NCBI GenBank assembly: GCA_025201705.1
Contig: MU616612.1
Span: 18,386-82,385 of the forward strand
Source of the DNA: Dissophora ornata
Lineage: Eukaryota; Mortierellomycota; Mortierellomycetes; Mortierellales; Mortierellaceae
DNA length: 64,000 nucleotides
Direction of reading: 5' to 3'
Position 1 is the first letter of the stretch; every line of letters begins with the position of its first letter. Of this stretch, positions 22,821-35,579 are shown one piece after another. The translations under genes were made by a program, and so were the position numbers. The notes beneath the pieces were generated by a model. That model worked only from the letters and a program-made list of their open reading frames with translations. It was not told the origin of the DNA and searched no databases.

Positions 22821-25553
22821 TTATGCAGAAGTATGGAGGTCTGGGACTTTTTGCACAAGCGAGTCGATTAGAGTATTACCGTTCAGGATCTGTGTTGTGC
22901 AAATCACAAAGTCGCGTTGTCCTCCCTCTTGTGTCGCAAGGAAGCGTATCGCCGAGACCTCCGTGAATGTGCAGCCGCCTAGGAAGAATACAAGAGAAAT
23001 CCGTGGCTGCCCATTCGACCCTAGCAAGGAGAAATTAAAAAATAAAGAACATGTCAGAAAACTGTGCATTCCATCCCATTTACAACTTCATAAAGACAGA
23101 AAAAATAAATAACATCTGCATATGCATACTCTTTGAAGATACCGGCTGGCCATCATCCACGCGTTGCTTTTCATCGAACGTCCGTCCAGGGAGCATCCGC
23201 AACACGTCCTCAAACCCCCTCCACCCATTTCCTCCTACCAGTCCTGGCCCCCTACCTCCAGGTCCCCCCGGCTGATTTTTCCCGCGCTGCACTACACATT
23301 GAACCAATCGCACACTCAGCGGTGCATAGCCTGAGTAGACATATGAGATATCATTGGGCGCATGTTCGTTCACCTCATCCACGATCAGCGATAGACTGCG
23401 TCGCACAAGACTATATGGGTTCTTTGTTACGACCTGCTTAGTCAGCATGCCCAGGCGGCGCAAGTTCTCGAGCGTCTGAATATGTTCAAATCCATAGGTC
23501 TCCAGGATCTCTTTCTTGAAAAACTCAAATTGCTTGGGTTTCAGTCCGTTGTTGACGAGTGAGTAAAGACAAAGGAGACGAAGTACTTGCACCAGTGGCA
23601 CCTGCTTGTTAATCATGTCCTCGATATACTCGGGCTCTTTGTTGGTTGCAATGCCCGCAACTACATCTTTGAGGCGCGATAACGAATAACAGGGCTGTTA
23701 GCATTACCCCACCAGCATTAAGGATGACCTGACAACAGGCAAACAAGAGCTCTGCCACACTTACTCTGCTGAACTTCCAGGATTTTGTTAAAATCATCAG
23801 TCATTGTGTAATCCATGATCTGCTCTGCGAGCGATGTATCTATAATATTATAACACAGTCCATTTAGTGCCCCAATCTTGACTCTTTGAATATGCTTATA
23901 GATCACACAGGTAACTTACGAAGCCGAAGTGATTGATGCTCAGCAGCCAGAGTGCCCATCTTGCCGATGAACTGCCGGATCTGGGGGACAGTCTTCGCAT
24001 TGTGTCGCTCCTCGTAATCCGCGTTAATTCGTTTGGCGACTTTGTTCAGCAGACCTCCCACGACTGCAAAGTTGAGATCTCGAAGTTCTCCAAAAAGCTT
24101 GTCACCCCCGTTGAGCGGAACCTTTTTTTTCTTTCCCGGGGCTGATCCTGACGCATTTGCCGATGGTCCTGCTCCGGATCCTGCTGGAGGTGGAGCCGGG
24201 GCGGCCAAACTAGCGTCGACCTCGACAAAGGCTAAAATCGATATAGGAGTACACAGGATACGAATTTAACGTCTAGAGCAGAGCAAAGTAAATTACATTG
24301 TCCATACTGACAATAAAAGAAAGGGACGTACTGTGATTGATGTGAAATATCTCATCGATGAGACCCTCATAGGTCAACTGCGTGCACAGAGGCGTCACCA
24401 TATCCACGCTTCGATCAATGATGATGAGCGAATCGATGCTCTGAGACATTTGCGTCGTTTGTGAGGCCTCCAAATCATCCACAGCCATCTCGCGTCTCAT
24501 CCGCAACATCATATCGCACAAGGCTTTTGAGTAGTCACCCTTGCCCAAAATACGTGGAAACCAGCCGTAGATTCCCTGGAGTCGCATCAGGGCCTTAGCA
24601 GCATAATAGATTGAGGTTGTGTCTTGATCCAGATACAGCTCCTTGAAAGTTGAGTCCCACTCCAGGCTCAGAAGGTCGTCCTCCAGAGGAATAAGATCTA
24701 AATGGTACTCTCTCTTGGTGATACTGCCAAATACACCCCTGTCCTCGAGAACTTTTTCGCAAAGTGCTGTTCGCCTCGGCACAAAGAAGAGCGAGTATGT
24801 GTACGGGCGTTGATCCCTCGTGTGTGCCTGAATATGATCTAAATACGCGTGATACATTGGCGATTAGAAGCGAAGCACGCGGGCCCTGCGAGTTAAACCA
24901 CAAATGATAAGCCTCTAATAGCCGGCTCTGCATTACCTGCAATGTACCCCATGTAGTTAATTTGAGGCCGACAGATGTAAACGATGTTCTTGAAGTCAGT
25001 GTCCAATGGCCCTGATTGAAGGTGGTATATTTTCTCGACGCCATGATCCTATTGAGTGAAGGATTGTTGTGTTGCCAAGAAAACCATCTAGTTTAGGAAT
25101 AGGCCCTCCTATCCTTCAATTGCAGATCCCAGCTCAGTCCAGTTCAGTTCAGTCCAGCTCATGGAGCCGGCGGCTCACAGGGAGGCCCCAGCCGCGCCTT
25201 TGCGATATCCAATAGTATGTTCCCAACTTGCCTGTAACAGTGCAAACTCCGCGATAAGACCCAATGGGACGCTGAGGCCTGGGTCCAGCACGAGTGCTTT
25301 CTTGCCCTGCACCTGTCAATGTGGCATCCATTGGAGCAACATTCGCCATTGTTAGTTTTGAGCTGTTCTTTGTTATCCGACGCTGCAAAACACCAGTGTG
25401 GCCCGTTCATACCGAGTCGAGCAGATTGATGAGCTCCTTTCGTGCAAGGTCTCGTAGAGAATCAATGTTGAGCGAGGTGTGACCAAGATGAGCGCCGGTT
25501 GGCTGTGCGGGCGCGGAAGCTGCGGCGACTGCCGCGGCTGTTGACGTTGACAT
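22821..25553 (-). CDS. VPS33: Vacuolar sorting SM protein Vps33
   Basis: Eight exons (25553-25413, 25312-25232, 25048-24937, 24838-24332, 24231-23920, 23839-23765, 23666-23130, 23020-22821) give 654 residues in consistent phase. Vps33 is the Sec1/Munc18 subunit of HOPS and CORVET that templates SNARE assembly at endosome and vacuole. The N-terminal domain reads LNIDSLRDLARKELINLL, then GKKALVLDPGLSVPLGLIAEFALLQ and VYICRPQINYMGYIA. The central domain has SIDSLIIIDRSVDMVTPLCTQLTYEGLIDE, the most conserved SM signature. The end has RISLVFFLGGCTFTEVSAIRFLA. Exon 7 must use the donor AAGA/GTATGC; a nearer GTATCT would break the frame. Intron 2 has a GC donor (CAG/GCAAGT). An in-frame ATG at 25679 could add 42 residues, but these are not family-like. 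A Gly-rich insert occurs before the last exon. The gene diverges from the YhfC-like gene. Confidence 0.93.
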
Positions 25554-25822
25554 TCCTGGATTTGGGCGATCGATTGAGCGAATGCAGGGATGAGTAGCGA
25601 CAAAGGGAACGAACTTATTGAACTTGGTGCAGTGGCGGCTGCGCGCAAGCGCACTGTTCCCGTGACCTGAGCCATCCATTTGCGCGCAATCACGACATAC
25701 GCTGGGCACACACAAAAGGGGGATGAGCACGTTTTTTTTTTTTTGTATCCACCTTCTCTTCGTCTGCTCCTGTCACTACTCGCTTCAGAATTCAGTTTTC
25801 AAGTGCCTCACGAATATCGTAC

Positions 25823-27174
25823 ATGGCCACAACATCTGCCCTGTTGGGCGACTCGACTTTGTCTAGTCCGCACAGTCAGCAACAGAATTATGGGTCCGTC
25901 ATAATACCACACGAGCAAAGCAATCAATCATCAAGATACGCCAGCAACATCGATGCTGGTGCTAGCTCTCGCTCTGAGTCTGGTCCTGGCTCACTAACAA
26001 GGACAAGCACCACCACACGTCGGTCAGTCCTCATAGCGGTTCCTGAACAAGACGACAACGCATCCATCTCTTCAAGGTCTTCCTACTCGAGCTATTCCTC
26101 CTCTCACTCCTCCACAGACTCGCTACTTCAGGCTTCAAGGAGTCGCACATCAACCAAAAAGGGCTGTGATGACGATGGTGATGACGATGGTGATGATGAC
26201 GAGGAGGATGTCAGTTCCCGGCAGCTGTTCTGGACGTATGTTGCATTGACGCCTGTGCTGATGTCCATCTGGGGCCTTTTTGCGGCGTTGATCCTGCTGT
26301 TACCCTCAGTTCACAACGACTCCATGGTACGCTGGGGTAAGTTCATTATTTCGATCACAAAATTCGCATAGCACATGACGTGCCCTTCCCCCCCTCTCTC
26401 TTTTTTTTGTTACTCTTTTCGCAACTAACAATACGATATGACAACAATAATACGACAGATCGCTTTGTAATAGGCATGGTCGGCTGGGCGGTCGCCTTTG
26501 CATCCAGGACGCCGGTCTACGCATTCTTTGAAAAGACATTATATATGAGCGAGTACTCTTGCGAATGGTCAACATTGTTATCTGCTGGTGTCGTGGAGGA
26601 GATCACACGTCTAGGCATCATCAAGTTTCTTGGTATCGGAGATGACTTTGGCGCCGTATACTGGCTAGGACTTGGGTGGGCAGGAATCGAGACCCTGTAC
26701 TACATTGGGCAGTCGCTCATCTACAGCCGTTGGCTCTTAGATGAGGACTATCGCACGGTAACTAACATCCCCTTAGTGACAGCAGTGACTGAAGCAGCAG
26801 TTATCACAACAAATCGCACAATCCATGCCGAAGGCGTGGAGGAAGGTGTCAAGGATTTGGAAGAAATACATGGTGCTGGAGACGATATCGTGCATACGCA
26901 TCAGGCGAGGCATTTGCTGGGAATCGACCGACCGTGGTGGAGCCTTATGGGAAGAACTTCAAGCATGATGGTACACATTGGATTTTGCTGTTGGCTAGGC
27001 TATTCAGGATGGAAATTGCTGTTCCCAGCAGCCCTGGTCCACGGCACACTGTACATTGTATGGGGAGTGCTTATGCCAAAACATTGGAGTGTTCCCGCTA
27101 CCTCATATGGGACACTTATGGCAGCCATGACCGTGTTCCTAATCGGTCTTGCGCTCTACGGCGAGATCGTCTAG
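25823..27174 (+). CDS. YhfC/CPBP-like intramembrane metalloprotease homologue
   Basis: Two exons, 25823-26336 and 26459-27174 (branch AACTAAC), give 409 residues. About 130 N-terminal residues are Ser-rich and end in an acidic run (DDDGDDDGDDDEED), likely a cytosolic tail. Multiple membrane helices follow, beginning with FWTYVALTPVLMSIWGLFAA. The core shows VVEEITRLGIIKFLG (EExxR), GLGWAGIETLYYIG, RTSSMMVHIGF and LVHGTLYIVWG. In this order these match the EExxR, GxGHGGIE, HI and LLH motifs of the bacterial YhfC family, relatives of CPBP/PrsW proteases whose Glu and His residues bind zinc. One change is seen: Trp stands where the motif-2 His usually is, while two Glu in motif 1, Glu in motif 2 and both later His remain. 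Activity is therefore possible but not certain. The gene starts 269 bases from VPS33, in the opposite direction, and converges on the TBC gene. Confidence 0.75.
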
Positions 27175-27259
27175 CAGCTCACCAATCGCCGATTGAATAA
27201 AAAAAATGGGAATAAGGCTCTCGCGGCGTTTATTGTTCTTACAATGGGTAGATAGTATG

Positions 27260-30200
27260 TTATGGGCTAGAAGACTCTGTTGATCCAGTGGCGGAGGTCA
27301 GTCCGAGATCCTTCTTTCCTCCACTCTCGAGATCAAACTCTGACAGGAACTGTTGTTTATTTAAAAGAGAACAGAGAAGAATGTCAGTAGCTGAAATATC
27401 AATATTGATCACGACGAATGCCTTGAGTAGCACTTGTACAGAATGTTACCTTATCGACTTCATCAAGCAAATCGTCTTCTTCGCCTTCTTCATCCTCATC
27501 CTCATCCTCGTCTTCTTCGTCTTCGTCCTCACCCCGACCAGCACTCTTCTCTCCATCATCGGAGGAATTGGCGGTCTCCCCAGACTTGATCTTTGAATCA
27601 CCATCTGCCGATGTCTTCTCAGTAAGTGATGATGAGGAGGCACCGCCCGGAAGAGTAGCAGAGCTGGGTGTAGCTGGGGTGGATGGTTTCGTCCGACCGC
27701 GGCCCTGGATGCCGCCTGCAATACTGCCTGCAAGCCTTCGTCCCTCAGACAATAGCGAGTCAAAGACCTCCCTAGCGAAGAGACCGCGCTGGCGATCGAT
27801 GGGCTCCAGCAGCTTGAATGAGTTGGCGAATCCTGAATCAAAGAACTTCTCCAACGTCTCGTCAGCCAAAACCACCATGCGAAAACTTGGAAGCGACATT
27901 TGAATCTCCGGTTCCTCATTCTCACTGGTTGACTTTCGTTTTGTCGATGACTCTTCAGCCTTCTCCTCACCATCCGTGGTTTCCTTCTCATCACCTTCTG
28001 ACGCACCTTCTTTCTTTGCCGCTGCATCTTCATCCGCATCTGGCTCCTTTGATTCGGCCTCTTTTGGGGTCTTATCAACCTTCTCTGCAAACTCGAACGC
28101 GTTGCGGATAAAGTTCGAAATGGATCCAAGATAGGAATCGCCATCGTCAAACCGGTAGATGAACAGCAGACTCTCAGACATACCCAAGATTTCATCCCGG
28201 CTCAGCGTTCCGTTTTTGTCCAAGTCATGCATGTCGAAGAAAAGTTCCATGCGCGTCATCAGATCGCCATTGATGATGTCGTCCAGCCCCGTCGTGACCT
28301 GTTGAAGGGATAGCAAGCCCGTGCCGTTCTGGTCGAACCTCTCGAAGAGTCGAGAGATGAAGTGTCTACCCACTATCCGACGGCGTTCTCGGGTAGTGGA
28401 TGTCGTAGAATTGGAGCCACGTCTGCGATGTTTTGGAGGACCGCCTGTAGCCATAACGTCATCATCTCCCTGGTCATCTTCGACCTGAGCCCAGTGCGCT
28501 ATACTTCCCAAGAATGACACAAACGTAGTAGCATCCAAGGCCCTGGCCTCTCCTTGCTTGTGCGTCTGTGTGCGGCCGTAGAACAGAGCGGAATAGAATC
28601 TATCGTACATAACGCCCATTTCATCCTTGGAGAACTTTCCTGGATTGATATTCCGGAGCTGACTGCGCTTGGTGAAGCTTCCAATGTGGTGCACGACTTT
28701 AAGCTGGTTTTTCCTTCTCAGCTCCGCGACACGTTCTGGAGTGACAGACTCGAATTCTTTGTACGCCACCAGCATCAACTCATTGAACTTCGTCAATGCA
28801 CGCACCTTGGGATTCGTGCTTTTGGGGAATGCCGACTGATCCAGGGTACCGAAGTACTTTTTCAAGACGTCCATGAATGCTCCATCGTCTCTGGATGCCA
28901 GCAGCTCGTCACCATTCACCTTCAAAATAGCTATTTAGAGTGGCGGTAGATGCTGAATATAAGTAGACAGAACTTGATCCTTCCTCTCTTTAAAATTATA
29001 AAATGATCCTGGAGAAACAACCTACCCAAGCTGACCTGGAAAAGCACCTTTGGTCCTTCAAAAAAGAAGCAATCCAGGACTCTGAAGGCGTAAATGAGCG
29101 GCATCGAGTTGATAAAGAGACTCAAGAACCATGGAAGACAAGCAACGGAGAGCTCGACATCAACCTTCTTGAGATGTTTGTGCAGAATAGGCATGGTCTC
29201 TTCCAGCAATTGCTCGAGAATTGTCTGGTCCAATGATGCACCGTACATGGACGTGCTATAGTATCCTGGCAAGAGCCGGTCGCACAACACGTTCAGCGTC
29301 CAGAAAGCCTGCTCCTCGCTCTGAAAGCTATAGTACAAGACAAATACTTTCTTAGTAAGAAGACCGTCTAATATTGAAATATAGTATTGGCGCTGAAACG
29401 AAACTTACATCAGAATTGCACTTGTAACAATGTTCATCGCTTGGCAGTAACCAAGGTCAGGATTCTTCCATGCATATGCACTCAACACATTTCGAAGACG
29501 ATTGATGCCTTGGTTAGCTTGGTATGCTTCGTACTCTGGCAATGATCTACGGACGGATGAAGAGTGGAAAAAATATAAGTTCGATGACACCAATGAAGAG
29601 TAACACGTCGCTCCAATACATCCACTGGAGATGATCAGACACCAACCTGTTCAAGTCCTTTTCAATTTCCTCCAGCGACAGCGACATTTTGCCTTCGTTG
29701 TCTTTTAATAGTTTGGTATATTCTCCAGGGTTCATCGAACGGAGATAGAGCGATCCGCAGCACGCCTCCCAGATCTCTCCACGAAGTTTGTTGGGAAGGC
29801 CAACGCGGATAAGTTTGGGGAATGTGGCAACCTTTGTCATCGTCAGATTTCTTCCATTGTCCTTGAAGTACTGAAGCCAAAGTTTTGTTTTGCTCTTATT
29901 CTTCAACCTGAGCGCATAAAAAGCAAGTAGAAAAAACGTAAGTAATAGCTATCTAGCAATTTAAACGTTAGCATCCAAGCACGCCATAAGGTCTACTTCT
30001 TACTTTTTGGGGTCTCCTGGGAATTCAAAGATCCATCCGAGTCCAGAGTCCTTATCCGCAACATCAGCTCTGTCTGCCAGGAGCGCCTCCGAGAAACAAG
30101 TCGCAAGGAATGGCTTTAATGATCGCATGGCTCTCACTTGAAGCTTCAGATTGGTCTTGAGTGTGCTGCAAAACTTTTCACATTGGGTCCTGGGTCCGTT

Positions 30201-31892
30201 GAGGCGGAAGACGATCCTCATCTGATGCCAGGTCAGAATATTTAGCGCATACATGGCGGAACGCGAGTTCATCCTCTCTACACGTCGGATCGTGTACAGA
30301 GGCAGTGCCAAGACGCTAGGGTTGACATCCGTGCAAACAAAGCATAGGAAGGATTCTGACATGTAAAGTCGTCCGTGATACATATCGGTCTTGTCGCCTT
30401 GGACCATGGTGGCACTTGATTCTTCCATGAGGTGCTCCGATGCTGGCAGGTTGAATTGTTGTTGAAACTGGCTGTCTCTCTTCTGCTCCTCGAGACCGAG
30501 TCTTAAAGGTCGAGTTGTCGGTGCTGGCGAGAAAGAGGAGTCGCTGCCATCCAGGCTGTCGACATCCACAGAAAACACATCCTTGACGCTATCTGCGTCG
30601 TCACCGTTGGACATGCCGGGCGCGTGTTCCAATGCTGTATTCCTCAGCAGGCGCTCCATGGTCAACGTCGTCAATTGCACCAACATGTCATACGTTTCAT
30701 CTCGATGAAAGAGATTGGAAAAGAAATACTGCGCAATGTCAGTACACTCATAGGTTTTTACCCGCTTGTTGCCAACTCGATCAAAACATGTCTGCTAAAA
30801 CCCCTACCTCCTGTCCGTCCTTCATCACCACGCGAATTGCATCAGCAAAGACCCCACGTTTGCTCTTTTCCTTCTGAAGATCGCCAATGTCTTTCAGCTC
30901 CAAAAAGATCTTGGTCTCCATACCGAGCATAAACGAATAAAAGCACAGATAGTTTTCGGAAATGTACATCCAGCCTTGGTTCATCATCTTGCCGTGATAT
31001 GAGCATGAATAGTAGCTGACAAGTCGCTCTGAGGGCAGAACATTAAATGTTTGGCGAAAGGCACGAGAGGCGCTCCTGACCTTCTCATCCGAAGTAATAT
31101 CGTCAGTTCCCTTATCTAAACCCACAGTTGAAAAAAAAAATTGCCGTCAGCGATCGCCTTTTCCGTGAATACAAAGATGCATGCACACTGCCACTGTCAA
31201 TACAATCGAGGCCCTACCTGCTCGTGTCACAAGCGAGCGGATCTTTGTCAAGACCCACTCTTCCTTTTCCTGAGCATCATCCAGGGCTTGTAATTTGTCC
31301 ACAAAGTTTTCTACGTTGAGGAAAAGGTGGCCGGCGATTCAGTGTGACAATTAGTGGTGGGATCACATATGACATATATAGCAAAGAGAAACTGAGGGCC
31401 TGCATTGGTCATCCGCAGCACTGTTTGACAGCGTTTACCTTGTACCCAGCTCCAGGCATGATCGATGCTCTTCTGTGTCTCTGCCCCGGCAATCATCAAT
31501 GCTTGAGCATTGACCTGTCGCCGAAATAAGATCCGGAACGGCGCCTGCTTGGTGTCAAAGCTGCACGAATCGCAGCACGGAGAAAGGATTCTTGAATAAG
31601 TGTCATGTCTTTACATTGCTTGAGATATGTCCAAGCCAATTGACCTCAACACTACAACTTTACATAACAGGACCCATTGACAATCGTACAGACGTAACTG
31701 TCGCTTGAATACTCAAACTTACACATTCTGGATAGTGCCCAAAAACGAGTTCAAAAACTGGCTCTTGGAAGCCTTTGTGCGCTGAAGCACAAAGTTTTCT
31801 GTAGACTGGACGGTGTCGAAGAGAGGGTTGTGTTGATCACAGGGTGTTGGCAGAATAAAGACATTCTGCGGCGGCTTCAGATGGTACGCCAT
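27260..31892 (-). CDS. GYP2: TBC-domain Rab GTPase-activating protein, Gyp2/TBC1D8-9 type
   Basis: Ten exons (31892-31723, 31560-31439, 31310-31218, 31115-30808, 30728-30004, 29907-29647, 29546-29409, 29327-29026, 28930-27450, 27349-27260) join in phase to 1229 residues. Order of domains: two GRAM domains (ERLVSYYSC...[14 protein letters not shown] and, in the second, [14 protein letters not shown]), the TBC domain, then an EF-hand region and a long acidic tail. The TBC domain is catalytically complete: IEKDLNR supplies the Arg finger (IxxDxxR) and GYCQAMN the Gln finger (YxQ). The EF-hand loop [12 protein letters not shown] is canonical; a first loop is degenerate. Two GRAM + TBC + EF-hand is the layout of yeast Gyp2/Mdr1 and human TBC1D8/9, which act on Rab GTPases of the secretory and endosomal routes. 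The C-terminus is rich in Glu/Asp/Ser. Ten in-phase exons of this layout leave little doubt about the family; the Rab target is unknown. Confidence 0.93.
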
Positions 31893-31896
31893 GGTT

Positions 31897-31953
31897 CAGC
31901 GATGGGATGCAGTGATGGGATGCAGCGATGGGATGTGAAGTGATGTGAAGTGT
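31897..31953. repeat. Tandem repeats in the TBC gene leader
   Basis: Units of GATGGGATGCAG(C/T) repeat about three times, followed by two units of TGATGTGAAG, immediately upstream of the TBC gene ATG at 31892 (the gene runs on the minus strand). Confidence 0.8.
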
Positions 31954-33259
31954 GCGTTCTATTTATATGAAATACGTCGCGTCCCGCACTTTATATCTCT
32001 TGCAACAGCCCGTAGACGGAATGAAAAAGAAGGATGGGAAAATACGCACGGAGGGAAATGGAAGGAGAGATGCTGACCGCTAGAGCGTCAGGGATGAGTG
32101 TGGGAGGATGTCGCAAAGGGAACGGGGAAGAAGGAGGGGAGAGGATGTATGGTTGAAGCAAGGGAATGGCGAGCGAGAAACTCGTCGGACCCACCACTGC
32201 CGCAATGGCAGACAGTCACTATCCGACCATGGCGTCGAAAGCGGAACGTGGGGAACAGACTGTGGGACGAGAGCCTGGACAGAAAATTATTATTACCACG
32301 CTTCCAAGCGAGAGAGCTGCTGGGTGATAGCCTTCAATACTGCCATAGCCTGAGGCAACCCCTGATTAAAGATCGACCTCTCAAAAGTCTTTGTAAGCGC
32401 ATGAAAGTCCTGTGCGAAGAATTGCCTACGACACTTATTTATGAATCACAGCAGATTGATCTCAACCTCATCGACAAAGATAAACGAGGAGTAGTACGCC
32501 AGCTTGCGGGCGTCTTCGAGACATTGGAACCGTGAATGAGGCGCTGCTTGCTTGCCAGGAGATCTTTCATCTGTCGCTTCTCGCTCTACTACTTCGGGGA
32601 GAGAACGGTATCCGAAAGCCCCCCCCCTCGAAGGAGAGAGTCAGACCCTAGGACCCTTGGGAGTCTTGACGTTGACAATGCGCGAGGCTGCCATGGACGA
32701 TGACAACTGCGTGCAGAACACAGTTTCCAGGAGCACTTATTAAAACAAATACAAAACGTAGCTGTTTTGCTTTTATAGCAGGTTACCACGGTAATAAGAC
32801 TCGGCAAGATGAAGGTATGTCTAGTATATGGTCTAAACGGAGAGTAAAACTGTCGGTAGCCTTGGAGATTCATATCCTGACATGGCGTTTACCCCTTCAG
32901 ACTTTGAGTGCAATTCCAAGGTAATGATAGCCTCTTGGCCGATGTTGATGCTGGGAAAACGCCTCTTCATGCGAACCCCAGTGGTCTCGGTCATAGCGGG
33001 TTTTTTTGCATATAGATCGTATACCATAGAATATGTGCCAAACTTGGAGGATATTTCCTTGCCATTGGATCTTCGTTATGCAGTAATACGAAGGTCGAGT
33101 TGCTGCTGCTGTGCGAGGATGTTTTGAGAAACACGACCGAAGGAGGATGTTCTCCATCCCATGGGAGACCAACTAGTCACGTGGTATAAACCTGGTTGAA
33201 AGTGCATTGCATCGCTTTGATTCCATCAACCATTCCTTCAACGTCGTGATCGCACTGCA
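31954..33259. other. Divergent promoter region between TBC and Aven genes
   Basis: About 1.3 kb. An open plus-strand frame at 32161-32535 ends in a charged segment with some coding flavour, but it has no family match, no start context and no splice partners. Overlapping frames at 32833-33172 on both strands are also unassigned. I treat the region as promoter DNA with possible remnants. Confidence 0.35.
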
Positions 33260-34856
33260 ATGAGACCTGATCCACATAAGCAGGCAGCGTCCAGGAAATA
33301 CCACAGTAAGGTCAGGAGTCGTGGGGGCGGTGCTGCAGGAGCTACAGCTGACTCAACCCCGGACACCACAGGTCAACGTGGTGGAAGGGGTGGCGGTAGG
33401 GGAGGCAGTAGAGGAGGACGAGGAGGACGTGGAGGGTATAGAGGTAGAAATAATGAGGGCGATCAGGATGGCGATGAGGCCGAGGGTGGTGAGGAGGATG
33501 GAGGTAATAGTATGGAAAATGCTTCTGTTTCTCCTTTTCAATTCCTCGCGCCATGGATGTTTCCTGATATCTGACAAGAACACGCCGATTTTCGCATGAC
33601 TTCTTCTTAGCACCAAGGAAGAGTTATGCACGGCGTAAGATCACTAGCAACGCCGATCGATACACCGAGCGGGAAGAAGAAGGTAGCCAAGCGGTACAAA
33701 GACACTCTGGACAAATGCTGACATGACAAGAGAGGAGGTCACTAAAACATGAACATGAATTCTTTAGTCACTGAGGCAGAGGAACTTGACCAAGGCATTG
33801 ATCGCCAGACAATCGCGTTTCGAGAATTGTTGAAGGATTCTGGTAAGGATCCAAGCAGCTGCTAAGTGTATCATGGAACCATGCGGTATGATGGTGCTAC
33901 TAATCAGGACTCTATCTTGCATCTTAGATCAAAAAAAGTCGTTTGATCCAGCAGCGTATTTCCGCTTCAAATCAGAAAAGGAGGTCGAAACACAAGACCC
34001 TATGGAGGAGTCACAGCAGGCACGGAAGTTACTCGAAATCCGACTGGACGGAATTGAGAAGGCATTGATGATATTGTCGGTCAAGGATCGATTATATCTT
34101 CGGGATTCTGATGTTAAAGCTGTAGGTCATCCCTGAAAGAAATTATAGAGATTGCACTCCTAAGGATGTCTGTTGGACAGACATTAATCCTACGTTCTGC
34201 CACTTGTTTGTCCAAATTTAGCTGGATCGTGACATGGTTGGAAAGGTGTCTTTGTCTACAGGAAAGCCGATTGTCCCGAAGCTTGTGCGAGGCCAAGCGG
34301 CAACGGACATTCTGATCAAGGCCCCGACAATTGCGGCAGGGAACGCACCCTCGCCAGCAAACTCTTTCCCAGGTTACAGCAGAGCTGTATCGGGATCGTT
34401 GGATGTGGCTAAACAAGGTAATTGGGCACACGCGGACAGCGACGGCTATTGTTAGCCATGCAAACATTCACAACGCATCAAACGCTTTGGAATACCCCTG
34501 CTATCAAAAGTATATTCTGACCAATTTTAATTCTGGGGTGTGCAGCTTCCATCGACGACGACCTTGACGAGTTGCTCGATATCACCAAGACCTACGGCCG
34601 AGCACGGCCCTCTACTGTTGTCAAAACACAGGTCTCATCGTCAGCCACGTCAGTGGTGTCTCAGAGCATTCCACGGCCACCCGAATCCACTTCTGGTGGG
34701 TCAAAGATGCGTTTGGCACCACTTTTTAAAGGGACAAAGGCCGCTGACGCGTCAGGAACGTCCGCACCAAAAGGTCTCCCGCCTCTGAAGAAAGGCCCAC
34801 CCCGCTCTGCAGGAAAAAAGGACGAAGAATGGCTAGATTCCGTCCTAGGGATCTAG
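33260..34856 (+). CDS. AVEN: Aven homologue (RGG-rich cell death and caspase activation inhibitor family)
   Basis: Six exons (33260-33503, 33611-33682, 33768-33842, 33928-34121, 34222-34417, 34546-34856) give 363 residues; human Aven has 362. The architecture is collinear: a short basic start, an RGG/RG-rich domain (about residues 36-65: GGRGGGRGGSRGG and similar), an acidic patch, then KSYARRKITSNADRYTERE, which matches the human YSKRKIVSNWDRY block, a FRF..EKE block (YFRFKSEKEVE), a Pro/Ser-rich linker with DDLDELLDI, and the C-terminal DEEWLDSVLGI matching human EDWLDSMI. In animals Aven binds Apaf-1 and Bcl-xL, and its RGG domain binds G-quadruplex RNA and promotes translation. Fungi lack Apaf-1, so an RNA or translation role is the safer inference. 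All introns are GT-AG with phase agreement. Confidence 0.85.
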
Positions 34857-35579
34857 TTTGTTTGTAGAAAGATTAAAATGCGAATGCAATCTCGTAAAAA
34901 TAGTGTGTGGACACAAAATCGAGAGCTACGCCTCTTTGGGCCTTTTTGAACGCGAAAACGAAGACCTCGCACGCACGCGATGCTGAGGGCATCATCCATA
35001 CATGCTCCGTGTCTTTGCTTGTTTCCCTCTCTCTTCTCATTATGTGTCTCCTGTATGTCTCTCCCTTGTCTCTCTGTCTAACTGTTCCTGTCGAGACAAC
35101 AAACATTAAATCATGGTCTGTACTATGTGGCTATGCAACAACTCAGAATGTGTATGAGCCCCGTCGGATGAGTTGCGCGAACCGCCTCCTCCCTGGAAAC
35201 GATCAACTTTATCCCGGGCACAGCCGCATGAGTCCCACCTGGTAGAAAGCCATGACCCCGTGCAAAATCTATACACCCTGCCCCGCCCCCTTGCTGGGTC
35301 AACAGGACAACAACTTTCTGAGGAGTTGATGAATTAAAACAGTTAAGAATAGCACCTGCATATTGTCAATTGCCGAAGAGTGTGAGAGAGTGGCGAAGAT
35401 CCCTACCCCTTGGATCCTTTTTGAAGACACCAGTTTTTTGTTTTTTTTTCTCTCGTCCGACGTTTTGTCCCCCACAATCTCTGTTTCCCCCTGAGAGTAC
35501 AAAAAGGAATGCATTCTTCTTGTTCCTCATTGCCATCCACTTACTCATTCTCGATTTCAACCTCACACTTCCTCTCCCT

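Noticed and set aside
23130..23143. VPS33 exon 7 ending at the donor CCG/GTATCT (exon end 23143)
   Set aside because: It leaves the last exon out of frame. The donor AAGA/GTATGC, 13 bases further on, restores the conserved LVFFLGGCTFTE end.
27446..28195. Basic Arg/Gln-rich 249-codon frame inside the TBC gene
   Set aside because: It is an alternative frame of the acidic C-terminal exon of the TBC gene; its basic composition follows from the GAA/GAT-rich coding strand.
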